64,000 nt of DNA from positions 124,001 through 188,000 of the forward strand of contig NZ_BMVK01000001.1 of the NCBI RefSeq assembly GCF_014650675.1, written 5' to 3'. The notes beneath the pieces were generated by a model. The model saw only the letters and a list, made by a program, of their open reading frames with translations, was not told the DNA's origin and ran no database searches. A program made the translations under genes and the position numbers. This document shows, piece by piece, positions 8,365 to 17,583 of the stretch (its first letter is position 1; every line of letters starts with the position of its first letter). This DNA is from Streptomyces anulatus (lineage in GTDB: Bacteria > Actinomycetota > Actinomycetes > Streptomycetales > Streptomycetaceae).

Positions 8365-9312
8365 TCAGCGGAGGAAGGGGTCCACCGCGACGGCGAGGAA
8401 GAGGAGGGAGACATAGGTGATGGACCAGTGGAACAGCCGCATCTCCTTGAGCTTCGCCCCGGTCACTCCGGCCTTGGCCCGGTTCTGCAGGCCGTGGGCC
8501 TCCCAGAGCCAGGCGCCGCCGGACAGCAGCGCCACCGCGGTGTAGAACCAGCCGGTGTAGCCGAGCGGGGTGAGCAGCAGCGAGACCGCGACCATCACCC
8601 AGCTGTAGAGGACGATCTGCCGGGCGACCACCCGGTTGGAGGCGACCACCGGGAGCATCGGGACGCCGACCCGGGCGTAGTCGTCCTTGACCTTCATCGA
8701 CAGCGGCCAGTAGTGCGGCGGCGTCCAGAAGAAGATGACGGCGAAGAGGATGACGGCGGCCCAGGAGAGCTCGTTCGTCACGGCCGACCAGCCAATGAGA
8801 ACCGGCATGCAGCCCGCGATGCCGCCCCAGACGATGTTCTGGGAGGTGCGGCGCTTCAGCAGCATCGTGTAGACGACGACGTAGAAGAGCAGCGCGCCGA
8901 GCGCGAGAGCCGCCGAGAGCCAGTTGACGAGCAGCCCGAACCAGACCGTGGAGATCACCGCGAGGGCGATGCCGAAGGCGAGGCATTCGCGGGGGCTGAC
9001 CATGCCGGTGACCAGCGGGCGCTGGGACGTACGGTCCATCAGCGCGTCGATGTCACGGTCGATGTACATGTTCAGCGCGTTGGCGCCACCGGCGGAGAGA
9101 TATCCCCCGATGGTGGTAGTGAGAACGAGCCACAGGTCGGGTACACCCTGGGCAGCGAGGAACATCACCGGAACGGTGGTGATGAGCAACAGCTCGATGA
9201 TCCGTGGCTTGGTAAGCGCCACGAAGGCCTTGACGCGGGCCCCGAACGGGCGATGGCCCCCCGGGCTGGGAGTCAAGGCGACCCCTGCGGGTCGGGACTC
9301 GACGGCCGTCAC
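8365..9312 (-). CDS. ctaB: Haem O synthase (protohaem IX farnesyltransferase)
   Basis: 315-residue UbiA-family prenyltransferase that adds farnesyl to haem B to make haem O, the substrate of CtaA. The Asp-rich motif [20 protein letters not shown] and the second [14 protein letters not shown] are present among about nine membrane helices. The frame is open far upstream (to 9528). GTG 9312 ([10 protein letters not shown]) is chosen because AGGGG lies 5 nt before it; the GTG at 9318 is an alternative. Divergent from tkt across a 291-bp gap. Confidence 0.93.
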   Translation of the reverse strand: MTAVESRPAGVALTPSPGGHRPFGARVKAFVALTKPRIIELLLITTVPVMFLAAQGVPDLWLVLTTTIGGYLSAGGANALNMYIDRDIDALMDRTSQRPLVTGMVSPRECLAFGIALAVISTVWFGLLVNWLSAALALGALLFYVVVYTMLLKRRTSQNIVWGGIAGCMPVLIGWSAVTNELSWAAVILFAVIFFWTPPHYWPLSMKVKDDYARVGVPMLPVVASNRVVARQIVLYSWVMVAVSLLLTPLGYTGWFYTAVALLSGGAWLWEAHGLQNRAKAGVTGAKLKEMRLFHWSITYVSLLFLAVAVDPFLR

Positions 9313-9603
9313 GCACACCCCTGACAGAGAAATCCCAGCAAGCTCCGGGCGGAGAGGCCCGGTGAAGACTTGCGCGAACCCGTTCACTCTAGACGTTGCG
9401 GATACGCCGCCCTTCGCGGGGGTGGGGTCGTGTTGGGGGTGACTGTTCCCCGGATGTGCATTCCGCCGGGAGGCGAACTCCACGGGTCGCCCACACCCTG
9501 GAAAGTGCTCGGAAAGTGTGCCTGTCAACGGGGGTAGGCTCGACAGCGCCCGGTGCGGTAACAGTCACCGGTTTACGACAGTGGAGAGGAGCCCTGACTC
9601 AGG
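9313..9603. other. Divergent ctaB / tkt intergenic region
   Basis: 291 bp holding both promoters. The ctaB frame stays open through most of it but codon use and start signals give no support for coding. A GAGGAG at about 9587-9592 is rather far (about 12 nt) from the tkt GTG. I see no convincing -35/-10 pair. Confidence 0.5.
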
Positions 9604-11706
9604 GTGAGCATCAAGCCGACCACCACAGACCTTCAGTGGACCGATTTGGACCAGCGGGCCGTGGACACCGCCCGCGTTCTCGCCGCGGACGCCGTACAGA
9701 AAGTCGGAAACGGCCACCCGGGCACGGCGATGAGCCTGGCTCCCGCCGCGTACACCCTCTTCCAGAAGGTGATGCGGCACGACCCCGCGGACGCCGAGTG
9801 GACCGGTCGCGACCGGTTCGTCCTCTCCGCCGGCCACTCCAGCCTGACGCTCTACATCCAGCTCTACCTGGCCGGCTACGGCCTGGAGCTGGACGACCTC
9901 AAGGCCTTCCGCACCTGGGGCTCCAAGACCCCGGGCCACCCGGAGTACGGCCACACGACCGGCGTCGAGACGACCACCGGGCCGCTGGGCCAGGGCGTCG
10001 CCAACGCGGTGGGCATGGCGATGGCCGCCCGCTACGAGCGCGGCCTCTTCGACCCCGAGGCGGCCCCCGGCACCTCCCCGTTCGACCACATGGTGTGGGT
10101 CGTCGCGGGTGACGGCTGCCTCCAGGAGGGCATCTCGGCCGAGGCGTCCTCGCTGGCCGGGCACCAGAAGCTGGGCAACCTGGTCCTGCTCTGGGACGAC
10201 AACCACATCTCCATCGAGGGCGACACGGAGACCGCGGTCTCCGAGGACACCCTGAAGCGGTACGAGGCGTACGGCTGGCACGTCCAGCGCGTCGAGCAGC
10301 TCCCCAGCGGCGACCTGGACCCGGCGGGTCTGTACGCGGCGCTGCAGGCGGCCAAGGCCGAGACCGAGCGCCCCTCGTTCATCGCGGCCCGCTCGATCAT
10401 CGCCTGGCCCGCCCCGAACGCCCAGAACACCGAGGCCGCGCACGGCTCGGCGCTCGGCGACGACGAGATCGCGGCGACCAAGCGGGTCCTCGGCTTCGAC
10501 CCGGAGCAGACCTTCGAGGTCTCCGACGCGGTCATCGGCCACACCCGCGAGGCCCTGGACCGCGGCCGTGAGGCCCGCGCCGAGTGGGACAAGTCGTTCG
10601 CCGCGTGGCGCACCGCCAACCCGGAGCGCGCCGCCTCCTTCGACCGGATCGCCGCGGGCGAGCTGCCCGAGGGCTGGGAGGAGAAGCTCCCCGTCTTCGA
10701 GCCCGGCAAGGGCCTGGCCACCCGTGCCGCCTCCGGCAAGGTGCTCCAGGCGCTCGGCGAGATCGTGCCCGAGCTGTGGGGCGGCTCCGCCGACCTCGCG
10801 GGCTCGAACAACACCACGATCGACAAGACGTCGTCGTTCCTCCCGGTGGGCAACCCGCTGCCGGAGGCCGACCCGTACGGCCGGACGATCCACTTCGGCA
10901 TCCGCGAGCACGCCATGGCCGCCGCCATGAACGGCATCGCGCTGCACGGCAACACCCGCATCTACGGCGGCACCTTCCTGGTGTTCTCCGACTACATGCG
11001 CAACGCGGTGCGACTGTCCGCGCTGATGCACCTGCCGGTGACGTACGTGTGGACGCACGACTCGATCGGCCTCGGCGAGGACGGTCCCACCCACCAGCCG
11101 GTCGAGCACCTGGCCGCGCTGCGCGCCATCCCGGGCCTGAACATCGTGCGCCCGGCCGACGCGAACGAGACCGCCATCGCCTGGCGCGAGATCCTGCGCC
11201 GCTACACCAAGGTGTTCGGCAAGGGCGCGCCGCACGGTCTGGCGCTGACCCGGCAGGGTGTGCCGACGTACGAGGCGAACGAGGACGCGGCCAAGGGCGG
11301 TTACGTCCTGTTCGAGGCCGAAGAGGCCTCCGGGCAGAACACCGCGCCGCAGGTGCTGCTCATCGCGACCGGTTCCGAGGTCCACGTCGCCGTCGAGGCG
11401 CGCGAGGAGCTCCAGGCGGCCGGCGTGCCGACCCGGGTCGTCTCGATGCCGTCGGTCGAGTGGTTCGAGGAGCAGGACCAGGCGTACAAGGACAGTGTGC
11501 TGCCGCCGTCGGTGAAGGCGCGGGTCGCCGTCGAGGCGGGCATCGGCCTGACCTGGTACCGGTACGTGGGCGACGCGGGCCGGATCATCTCGCTGGAGCA
11601 CTTCGGGGCCTCGGCCGACGCGAAGGTGCTGTTCCGGGAGTTCGGCTTCACCGCCGAGAACGTGGCCGCCACCGCGCGGGAATCTCTCGCCGCCGCCACG
11701 CGCTGA
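9604..11706 (+). CDS. tkt: Transketolase
   Basis: 700 residues, normal for bacterial transketolase. Moves two-carbon ketol units between sugar phosphates in the non-oxidative pentose phosphate pathway using thiamine diphosphate. Landmarks in order: KVGNGHPGTAMSLAPAAYT near the N-terminus, the ThDP/Mg motif GDGCLQEGISAEASSLAGH with WDDNHISIEGDT, and the pyrimidine-binding FGIREHAMAAAMNGIALHG. Start GTG 9604 (MSIKPTTTDL). First gene of the tkt-tal-zwf-opcA-pgl run, 34 nt ahead of tal. Confidence 0.97.
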   Translation: MSIKPTTTDLQWTDLDQRAVDTARVLAADAVQKVGNGHPGTAMSLAPAAYTLFQKVMRHDPADAEWTGRDRFVLSAGHSSLTLYIQLYLAGYGLELDDLKAFRTWGSKTPGHPEYGHTTGVETTTGPLGQGVANAVGMAMAARYERGLFDPEAAPGTSPFDHMVWVVAGDGCLQEGISAEASSLAGHQKLGNLVLLWDDNHISIEGDTETAVSEDTLKRYEAYGWHVQRVEQLPSGDLDPAGLYAALQAAKAETERPSFIAARSIIAWPAPNAQNTEAAHGSALGDDEIAATKRVLGFDPEQTFEVSDAVIGHTREALDRGREARAEWDKSFAAWRTANPERAASFDRIAAGELPEGWEEKLPVFEPGKGLATRAASGKVLQALGEIVPELWGGSADLAGSNNTTIDKTSSFLPVGNPLPEADPYGRTIHFGIREHAMAAAMNGIALHGNTRIYGGTFLVFSDYMRNAVRLSALMHLPVTYVWTHDSIGLGEDGPTHQPVEHLAALRAIPGLNIVRPADANETAIAWREILRRYTKVFGKGAPHGLALTRQGVPTYEANEDAAKGGYVLFEAEEASGQNTAPQVLLIATGSEVHVAVEAREELQAAGVPTRVVSMPSVEWFEEQDQAYKDSVLPPSVKARVAVEAGIGLTWYRYVGDAGRIISLEHFGASADAKVLFREFGFTAENVAATARESLAAATR

Positions 11707-11740
11707 CGCCGGTAGATACGACTAGTAGGAGATGCAACTC

Positions 11741-12859
11741 ATGACAGACGCACTCAAGCGCCTCTCCGACGAGGGCGTGGCGATCTGGCTCGACGACCTG
11801 TCGCGCAAGCGGATCACGTCCGGCAACCTGGCCGAGCTGATCGACCAGAGCCATGTCGTCGGCGTCACCACCAATCCGTCGATCTTCCAGAAGGCGATCT
11901 CCTCGGGCGACGGTTACGAGCAGCAGCTCACCGACCTCGCCGCCCGCAAGGTCACCGTCGAGGAAGCCCTCCGCATGATCACGACGGCGGACGTCCGCGA
12001 CGCCGCCGACATCCTGCGCCCGGTCTTCGACGCCACGGACGGCCAGGACGGCCGGGTCTCCATCGAGGTCGACCCGCGCCTGGCGCACAACACCACGGCC
12101 ACCGTCGCCGAGGCCAAGCAGCTGGCGTGGCTGGTCGACCGGCCGAACACGCTCATCAAGATCCCGGCGACCAAGGCCGGCCTGCCGGCGATCACCGAGA
12201 CGATCGGCCGGGGCATCAGCGTCAACGTGACGCTGATCTTCTCGCTGGAGCGCTACCGCGCGGTCATGGACGCCTACCTGGCGGGCCTGGAGAAGGCGAA
12301 GGCCGCGGGCCTGGACCTCTCCAAGATCCACTCGGTGGCCTCGTTCTTCGTGTCCCGGGTGGACACCGAGATCGACAAGCGGCTGGACGCCATCGGCTCG
12401 GACGAGGCGAAGGCGGCCAAGGGCAAGTCCGCGCTGGCCAACGCGCGCCTGGCCTACGAGGCGTACGAGGAGGTCTTCTCCTCCGACCGCTGGGCCCCCC
12501 TGGACAAGGCGCAGGCCAACAAGCAGCGTCCGCTGTGGGCCTCGACCGGCGTCAAGGACCCGTCGCTGAAGGACACGCTGTACGTCGACGACCTGGTGGC
12601 GCCGAACACGGTGAACACCATGCCGGAGGCGACGCTGGAGGCGGTGGCCGACCACGGCGAGATCACCGGCGACACCGTCACCGGCGGCTACGACCAGGCA
12701 CGCGCCGACCTCGACACGGTCAAGAAGCTCGGCATCTCGTACGACGACGTCGTACAGGTGCTGGAGGACGAGGGCGTGGAGAAGTTCGAGGCGTCCTGGA
12801 ACGACCTGCTCAAGTCGACCGAGGCGGAGCTTTCGCGCCTCGCCCCCTCGGAGGGCTGA
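11741..12859 (+). CDS. tal: Transaldolase
   Basis: 372-residue transaldolase of the longer actinobacterial/cyanobacterial type. [13 protein letters not shown] and [14 protein letters not shown] (Schiff-base lysine) are visible, followed by [19 protein letters not shown] at 11725-11730 lies 10 nt before ATG 11741 but directly abuts the ATG at 11732, so 11741 ([10 protein letters not shown]) is chosen. It exchanges dihydroxyacetone units between sedoheptulose-7-P and glyceraldehyde-3-P, and is grouped with the other pentose phosphate genes, 5 nt before zwf. Confidence 0.97.
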   Translation: MTDALKRLSDEGVAIWLDDLSRKRITSGNLAELIDQSHVVGVTTNPSIFQKAISSGDGYEQQLTDLAARKVTVEEALRMITTADVRDAADILRPVFDATDGQDGRVSIEVDPRLAHNTTATVAEAKQLAWLVDRPNTLIKIPATKAGLPAITETIGRGISVNVTLIFSLERYRAVMDAYLAGLEKAKAAGLDLSKIHSVASFFVSRVDTEIDKRLDAIGSDEAKAAKGKSALANARLAYEAYEEVFSSDRWAPLDKAQANKQRPLWASTGVKDPSLKDTLYVDDLVAPNTVNTMPEATLEAVADHGEITGDTVTGGYDQARADLDTVKKLGISYDDVVQVLEDEGVEKFEASWNDLLKSTEAELSRLAPSEG

Positions 12860-12864
12860 CCACT

Positions 12865-14397
12865 TTGTCTGCTGTTCCCGGAGCCAACCCGCTCCGTGAC
12901 GCACAGGACCGACGGCTCCCGCGTATCGCGGGGCCGTCGGGCCTGGTCATCTTTGGCGTCACGGGCGATTTGTCCCGTAAAAAGCTGATGCCCGCCGTCT
13001 ACGACCTGGCCAATCGCGGCCTGCTGCCGCCGGGCTTCTCGCTCATCGGCTTCGCGCGCCGCGACTGGGAGGACGAGGACTTCGCCCAGGTCGTCCACGA
13101 CGCCGTCAAGGAGCACGCCCGTACGCCATTCCGCGAGGAGGTCTGGCAGCAGCTCATCCAGGGGATGCGCTTCGTCCAGGGCAACTTCGACGACGACGAG
13201 GCGTTCGAGACGCTCAAGGCCACCATCCAGGAGCTCGACAAGGCCCAGGGGACGGGCGGCAACTTCGCCTTCTACCTCTCCGTGCCGCCGAAGTTCTTCC
13301 CCAAGGTCGTCCAGCAGCTGAAGAAGCACGGCCTGGCCGACCAGAAGGACGGCTCCTGGCGCCGTGCCGTCATCGAGAAGCCGTTCGGCCACGACCTGGC
13401 CAGCGCGCAGGAGCTCAACCAGCTCGTGCACGACGTCTTCCCGCCCAACGAGGTCTTCCGGATCGACCACTACCTGGGGAAGGAGACGGTCCAGAACATC
13501 CTGGCGCTGCGGTTCGCCAACACGATGTGGGAGCCGATCTGGAACCGGTCCTACGTCGACCACGTACAGATCACGATGGCCGAGGACATCGGCATCGGCG
13601 GCCGGGCCGGCTACTACGACGGCATCGGCGCCGCCCGTGACGTCATCCAGAACCACCTGCTCCAGCTGCTGGCGCTGACCGCGATGGAGGAGCCCGGCTC
13701 CTTCCACCCGAAGGCCCTGGTCGCCGAGAAGCTCAAGGTGCTCACCGCCGTCGAGCTGCCCGAGGACCTCGGTCTGCACACCGTGCGCGCCCAGTACGAG
13801 CACGCCTGGCAGGGCGGCCAGGAGGTCCTCGGCTACTGCGAGGAGGACGGCATCGACCCCAAGTCGACGACCGACACCTACGCGGCGATCAAGCTGACGA
13901 TCAACAACCGCCGCTGGGCGGGCGTGCCGTTCTACCTCCGCACCGGAAAGCGGCTCGGCCGCCGGGTCACGGAGATCGCGGTCGTCTTCAAGCGCGCGCC
14001 CTACCTGCCCTTCGAGTCCGGCGCCACGGAGGAGCTGGGCGGCAACGCCCTGGTCATCCGGGTCCAGCCGGACGAGGGCGTCACCGTGCGGTTCGGCTCC
14101 AAGGTGCCCGGCACCTCGATGGAGGTCCGGGACGTCACGATGGACTTCGCGTACGGCGAGTCGTTCACGGAGTCCAGCCCGGAGGCGTACGAGCGGCTTC
14201 TCCTGGACGTCCTGCTCGGCGACGCCAACCTCTTCCCGCGCCACCAGGAGGTCGAACTCTCCTGGACCATCCTCGACCCGATCGAGGAGTACTGGGACAA
14301 GCACGGCAAGCCCGCGAAGTACGCGGCCGGCACCTGGGGTCCGGCCGAGGCCGACGAGATGCTCGCACGTGACGGACGGAGCTGGAGGCGGCCATGA
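12865..14397 (+). CDS. zwf: Glucose-6-phosphate 1-dehydrogenase
   Basis: 510 residues. NADP-binding GVTGDLSRKK at residues 31-40, and the catalytic RIDHYLGKETVQNILALRF motif is complete. Oxidises glucose-6-P to 6-phosphogluconolactone and feeds NADPH. The only start matching the family N-terminus is TTG at 12865 (SAVPGANPLRDAQDRRLPRI follows), 5 nt after the tal stop; codons upstream in this frame overlap tal and are not coding. The stop overlaps the opcA ATG (ATGA). Confidence 0.96.
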   Translation: MSAVPGANPLRDAQDRRLPRIAGPSGLVIFGVTGDLSRKKLMPAVYDLANRGLLPPGFSLIGFARRDWEDEDFAQVVHDAVKEHARTPFREEVWQQLIQGMRFVQGNFDDDEAFETLKATIQELDKAQGTGGNFAFYLSVPPKFFPKVVQQLKKHGLADQKDGSWRRAVIEKPFGHDLASAQELNQLVHDVFPPNEVFRIDHYLGKETVQNILALRFANTMWEPIWNRSYVDHVQITMAEDIGIGGRAGYYDGIGAARDVIQNHLLQLLALTAMEEPGSFHPKALVAEKLKVLTAVELPEDLGLHTVRAQYEHAWQGGQEVLGYCEEDGIDPKSTTDTYAAIKLTINNRRWAGVPFYLRTGKRLGRRVTEIAVVFKRAPYLPFESGATEELGGNALVIRVQPDEGVTVRFGSKVPGTSMEVRDVTMDFAYGESFTESSPEAYERLLLDVLLGDANLFPRHQEVELSWTILDPIEEYWDKHGKPAKYAAGTWGPAEADEMLARDGRSWRRP

Positions 14398-15434
14398 AGA
14401 TCGATCTCACGGAAACCACGTCCAGCAAGATCAACCAGGCGCTGGTCTCGGCCCGCCGGGCCATCGGCACCCCCGCCATCGGCATGGTGCTCACCCTGGT
14501 CGTCGTCACCGACGAGGAGAACGCGTACGACGCGCTCAAGTCGGCCGGCGACGCCTCCCGCGAGCACCCCTCGCGGATCATCGCGGTGATCAAGCGGGTC
14601 AGCCGCTCGCCGCGGGCCCGCAGGGACGCCCGTCTCGACGCCGAGGTGCGGGTCGGTTCCGACGCGGGCACCGGCGAGACCGTCGTCCTGCGGCTCCACG
14701 GCGAACTGGCCAACCACGCCCAGTCGGTGGTCCTTCCGCTGCTGCTGCCGGACGCCCCGGTCGTGGTGTGGTGGCCCGAGGGCGCACCCGCCGACCCGGC
14801 GAAGGACCCGCTCGGTGCCCTCGCCCAGCGCCGGATCACCGACACCTACTCGGCCGAGCTCCCGCTCGACGAGCTGGCGGTGCGGGCCGCGACCTACAGC
14901 CCCGGCGACACGGATCTCGCCTGGACCCGGATCACGCCGTGGCGCTCGATGCTGGCCGCCGCGCTGGACCAGCAGCCGGCCGAGGTCGTGGGCGCGACCG
15001 TCGAGGGCGAGAGCGACAACCCGAGCTGCGAGCTGCTCGCCATGTGGCTCGCGGACCGGCTCGGCGTCCCGGTGGAGCGCACGCTCTCCGGGGGGCCCGG
15101 TCTCACCGCGGTCCGGATGGAGACGAAGAACGGCGTCATCGTCCTGGACCGGGCCGACGGCTCGCTCGCCACGCTCTCCATGCAGAACCAGCCGGACCGC
15201 GCGGTGGCGCTCAAGCGCCGTGACACCGCCGAGCTGCTGGCGGAGGAGCTGCGCCGGCTGGACCCGGACAACACCTACGCGTCCGCGGTGAAGTTCGGCG
15301 TCGACCGGCTGCACGCGGGCGGCGAGGTCAAGGCCGCACCGGTCGCGAGCGCCGAGGAGAAGGCGGACAGGGCCGCCGAGGCCAAGGCTCCCGCCGCGAA
15401 GAAGGCCCCGGCCAAGAAGGCGGCGTCGAAGTGA
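14394..15434 (+). CDS. opcA: Glucose-6-phosphate dehydrogenase assembly protein OpcA
   Basis: 346 residues. OpcA activates or helps assemble Zwf in cyanobacteria and actinobacteria, and the 4-nt overlaps with zwf upstream and pgl downstream fit this. The body matches the family (MKIDLTETTSSKINQAL, VVVWWPEGAPADP, LAWTRITPWRSML). The last 30 residues are a Lys/Ala-rich basic tail (AAEAKAPAAKKAPAKKAASK), a low-complexity extension similar in style to the tail of UvrA in this window. Confidence 0.95.
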   Translation: MKIDLTETTSSKINQALVSARRAIGTPAIGMVLTLVVVTDEENAYDALKSAGDASREHPSRIIAVIKRVSRSPRARRDARLDAEVRVGSDAGTGETVVLRLHGELANHAQSVVLPLLLPDAPVVVWWPEGAPADPAKDPLGALAQRRITDTYSAELPLDELAVRAATYSPGDTDLAWTRITPWRSMLAAALDQQPAEVVGATVEGESDNPSCELLAMWLADRLGVPVERTLSGGPGLTAVRMETKNGVIVLDRADGSLATLSMQNQPDRAVALKRRDTAELLAEELRRLDPDNTYASAVKFGVDRLHAGGEVKAAPVASAEEKADRAAEAKAPAAKKAPAKKAASK

Positions 15435-16213
15435 CACCTCCCCAACTGGTCGTGCACCGCGACAAGGAGCTGATGGCGCAGGCCGCAGCGGCCCGGCTGA
15501 TCACGAGGATCGTGGACGCCCAGGCCTCCCGGGGCCACGCCTCGGTGGTGCTGACCGGCGGGCGCAACGGCAACGGCCTGCTGGCCGCGCTCGCCGCCGC
15601 GCCCGCCCGGGACGCGATCGACTGGGCGCGTCTGGACCTGTGGTGGGGCGACGAGCGGTTCCTGCCCGAGGGTGACCCGGAGCGCAATGTCACCCAGGCC
15701 CGCGAGGCGCTGCTCGACGCGGTGGGGCTGGACCCGGCCCGGGTGCACGCGATGCCCGCGTCCGACGGCCCGTACGGCGACGACGCGGACGCGGCGGCAG
15801 CCGGTTACGCCGCCGAACTGGCCGCCGCCGCGGGTCCCGAGGACCATGGCGCGGTGCCCGCGTTCGACGTGCTGATGCTGGGCGTCGGCCCGGACACGCA
15901 TGTGGCCTCGCTCTTCCCGGAGCTGCCCGCGGTACGGGAGACCGAGCGCACCGTCGTCGGTGTGCACGGGGCTCCCAAGCCGCCGCCGGTCCGGGTCTCG
16001 CTCACGCTGCCCGCGATCCGCGCCGCGCGCGAGGTGTGGCTGCTGGCGGCGGGCGAGGACAAGGCGGAGGCTGCGGCCATCGCGCTGTCCGGGGCCGGGG
16101 AGATCCAGGCCCCGGCGGCGGGCGCGTACGGGCGCGACCGCACGCTGTGGCTGCTGGACGCCGCGGCGGCCTCGCGGCTGCCGCGCGCGCTGTATCCGCA
16201 GGCGTCCGCCTGA
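15431..16213 (+). CDS. pgl: 6-phosphogluconolactonase
   Basis: 260 residues. Hydrolyses the lactone made by Zwf. Family motifs: VVLTGGRNGNGLLAAL (glucosamine-6-P isomerase-like phosphate loop), WWGDERFLPEGDPERNV and FDVLMLGVGPDTHVASLFP. GTG start at 15431 overlaps the opcA stop (GTGA). Last gene of the pentose phosphate operon, followed by a terminator. Confidence 0.95.
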   Translation: MTPPQLVVHRDKELMAQAAAARLITRIVDAQASRGHASVVLTGGRNGNGLLAALAAAPARDAIDWARLDLWWGDERFLPEGDPERNVTQAREALLDAVGLDPARVHAMPASDGPYGDDADAAAAGYAAELAAAAGPEDHGAVPAFDVLMLGVGPDTHVASLFPELPAVRETERTVVGVHGAPKPPPVRVSLTLPAIRAAREVWLLAAGEDKAEAAAIALSGAGEIQAPAAGAYGRDRTLWLLDAAAASRLPRALYPQASA

Positions 16214-16225
16214 GCGTTCCGCGCA

Positions 16226-16268
16226 CCGCAGGCCCGGCCCTCTCTTCCCGAGCGGGCCGGGCCTGCGG
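16226..16268 (+). terminator. Terminator after pgl
   Basis: 15-bp perfect stem, CCGCAGGCCCGGCCC (16226-16240) with its complement at 16254-16268, loop of 13 nt, 13 nt after the pgl stop. Ends the tkt-to-pgl transcript. Confidence 0.85.
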
Positions 16269-16285
16269 CGTGAAAGGCTCGCCCC

Positions 16286-16649
16286 ATGGTGCATATCGGA
16301 ACCGTGGTGATGGGCGCGTCCGACGTTCGACGGGCCGCCGCCTTCTGGAAGGCGGCGCTGGAGTACACCGAGCGCGAGCCGGGAACGGACGACTGGGCGG
16401 TGCTGGTCCCGGTGGGCGGGCCCGGCGTGGGGCTGTCGCTGGGGCGCTCCGCCTCCCCCGTGCAGGAGGTCCCCCGGGTCCACCTCGACCTCTACTCCGA
16501 CACCCAGGAGGCCGAGGTGGAGCGGCTGATCGGGCTCGGCGCCGAAAGGGTCGCGTGGGAGCTGTATCCCCCCGGACCCGGACTTCGTCGTACTCGCCGA
16601 CCCCGAGGGCAACCGCTTCTGCGTCATCGACACGACGCACGGCGGCTGA
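16286..16649 (+). pseudogene. VOC/glyoxalase family protein, frameshifted near the C-terminus
   Basis: Begins MVHIGTVVMGASDVRRAAAF, a VOC-superfamily start, and runs normally to about residue 96 (RVAWELYPP). A run of six C at 16568-16573 then puts the frame out. Removing one C restores a standard VOC ending, PDFVVLADPEGNRFCVIDT, and a TGA at 16647-16649, for about 120 residues. As written, the frame reads through to 16768 with an Arg-rich nonsense tail. Either a real +1 indel in a homopolymer or a sequencing error. Metal and substrate unknown. Confidence 0.75.
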
Positions 16650-16709
16650 GCGGTCCGGTCCCGCGGTGGGAAGGCTCGCCGCTCGGGAGCGTCCGAGGGG
16701 CACCGCCCC

Positions 16710-17483
16710 TCAGGACAGCTCGGTCTCCACACCGCACTCCTCGAACAGGGCGAGAACGCGCTCGGTGAAATCGCTGCCCAACGCCTCGCGGGAGGCCGCG
16801 AAGTTCCGCCAGACCAGGCGGAACGGAGCCGCTTCGTCGCGCCGCGCGGTCCGGAGGCAGTCGAAGAGCGCGTCGAGGTTCGAGCCGAAGTAGCCGCCGG
16901 GTCCGTTGACGGCTTCTCCCAGGGCGCAGTAGAAGGCGTCCCTCGTGGTGATCGCGGTGCTGTCGATGACCGCCGTTCCGCCGGTCTCGTAACGGGTCGC
17001 GTTCCGTCCGGATTCGAACCAGGCGGTCTGCACGACGTGCAGCCAGCTCTCGTGCCAGTCGGACGGGTGGCGGGCCCATTCCCCGGGCTCGACGGGTCGA
17101 CGTGTGGCCCACTGTCGCCAGACCTCCCCGGCCAGGGGGTACTCACAGGTGTATCCGAAGAAGGAGTAGCCGAGGTCGGGGCGGTCCTCGCCGGGCGGCA
17201 CGAGCTCGTGCCGGAACGCGGCGGACACCCTCCCGATGTCGTACGCCCCGATCGTTGCCCCCTGCCGGTCGACGACCTGCAGCTCGGCCCGCTCGGTCTT
17301 CCGCCGGGCACGGCCGACCCGGTGCGCCCGGACGAAGGTGACGGTCTCCGGCGGGTCCCGGTCCTCCTCCATGAAGTAGTCCAGAAGATCTTCCGCAGCG
17401 ATCAGGACCTCTCCGGACTCCTGATCGACAAGTCGATACAGAACGTCCTGCGGATCGTCGATGCCTACGCTTTCGGGGCTCAT
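16710..17483 (-). CDS. Barstar-domain protein, probable immunity protein
   Basis: 257 residues, cytoplasmic (no signal peptide). Residues about 170-255 match the barstar (RNase inhibitor) fold: VIDSTAITTRDAFYCALGEA, GGYFGSNLDALFDCL and a C-terminal helix ending LFEECGVETEL. The G-x-N-L-D-A-L-x-D-C-L core is the barstar hallmark. Residues 1-165 form an additional Trp/Tyr-rich domain I do not recognise, so it is far longer than the roughly 90-residue barstar. It lies 100 nt downstream of, and in line with, the large secreted protein whose C-terminus looks barnase-like, the standard toxin-then-immunity order. Confidence 0.82.
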   Translation of the reverse strand: MSPESVGIDDPQDVLYRLVDQESGEVLIAAEDLLDYFMEEDRDPPETVTFVRAHRVGRARRKTERAELQVVDRQGATIGAYDIGRVSAAFRHELVPPGEDRPDLGYSFFGYTCEYPLAGEVWRQWATRRPVEPGEWARHPSDWHESWLHVVQTAWFESGRNATRYETGGTAVIDSTAITTRDAFYCALGEAVNGPGGYFGSNLDALFDCLRTARRDEAAPFRLVWRNFAASREALGSDFTERVLALFEECGVETELS

Positions 17484-17511
17484 GCGTAACCGTTCCGTTC
17501 AACGGGAAGGC

Positions 17512-17564
17512 CGAAGCCGCGCGATCCCCCGGCAGGAACTCCCGGAGCTGATCGCGCGGCTTCG
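17512..17564 (-). terminator. 15-bp hairpin between toxin and immunity genes
   Basis: CGAAGCCGCGCGATC (17512-17526) pairs perfectly with 17550-17564 around a 23-nt loop. It sits between the stop of the ALF-repeat gene and the start of the barstar gene, so it may terminate or attenuate readthrough into the immunity gene. Confidence 0.65.
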
Positions 17565-17583
17565 ACTCGGTGCTGACTACTGT

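Noticed and set aside
16569..16768. Arg-rich C-terminal extension of the VOC protein as a real domain
   Set aside because: Composition is that of out-of-frame high-GC DNA and the correct VOC ending is in the neighbouring frame.
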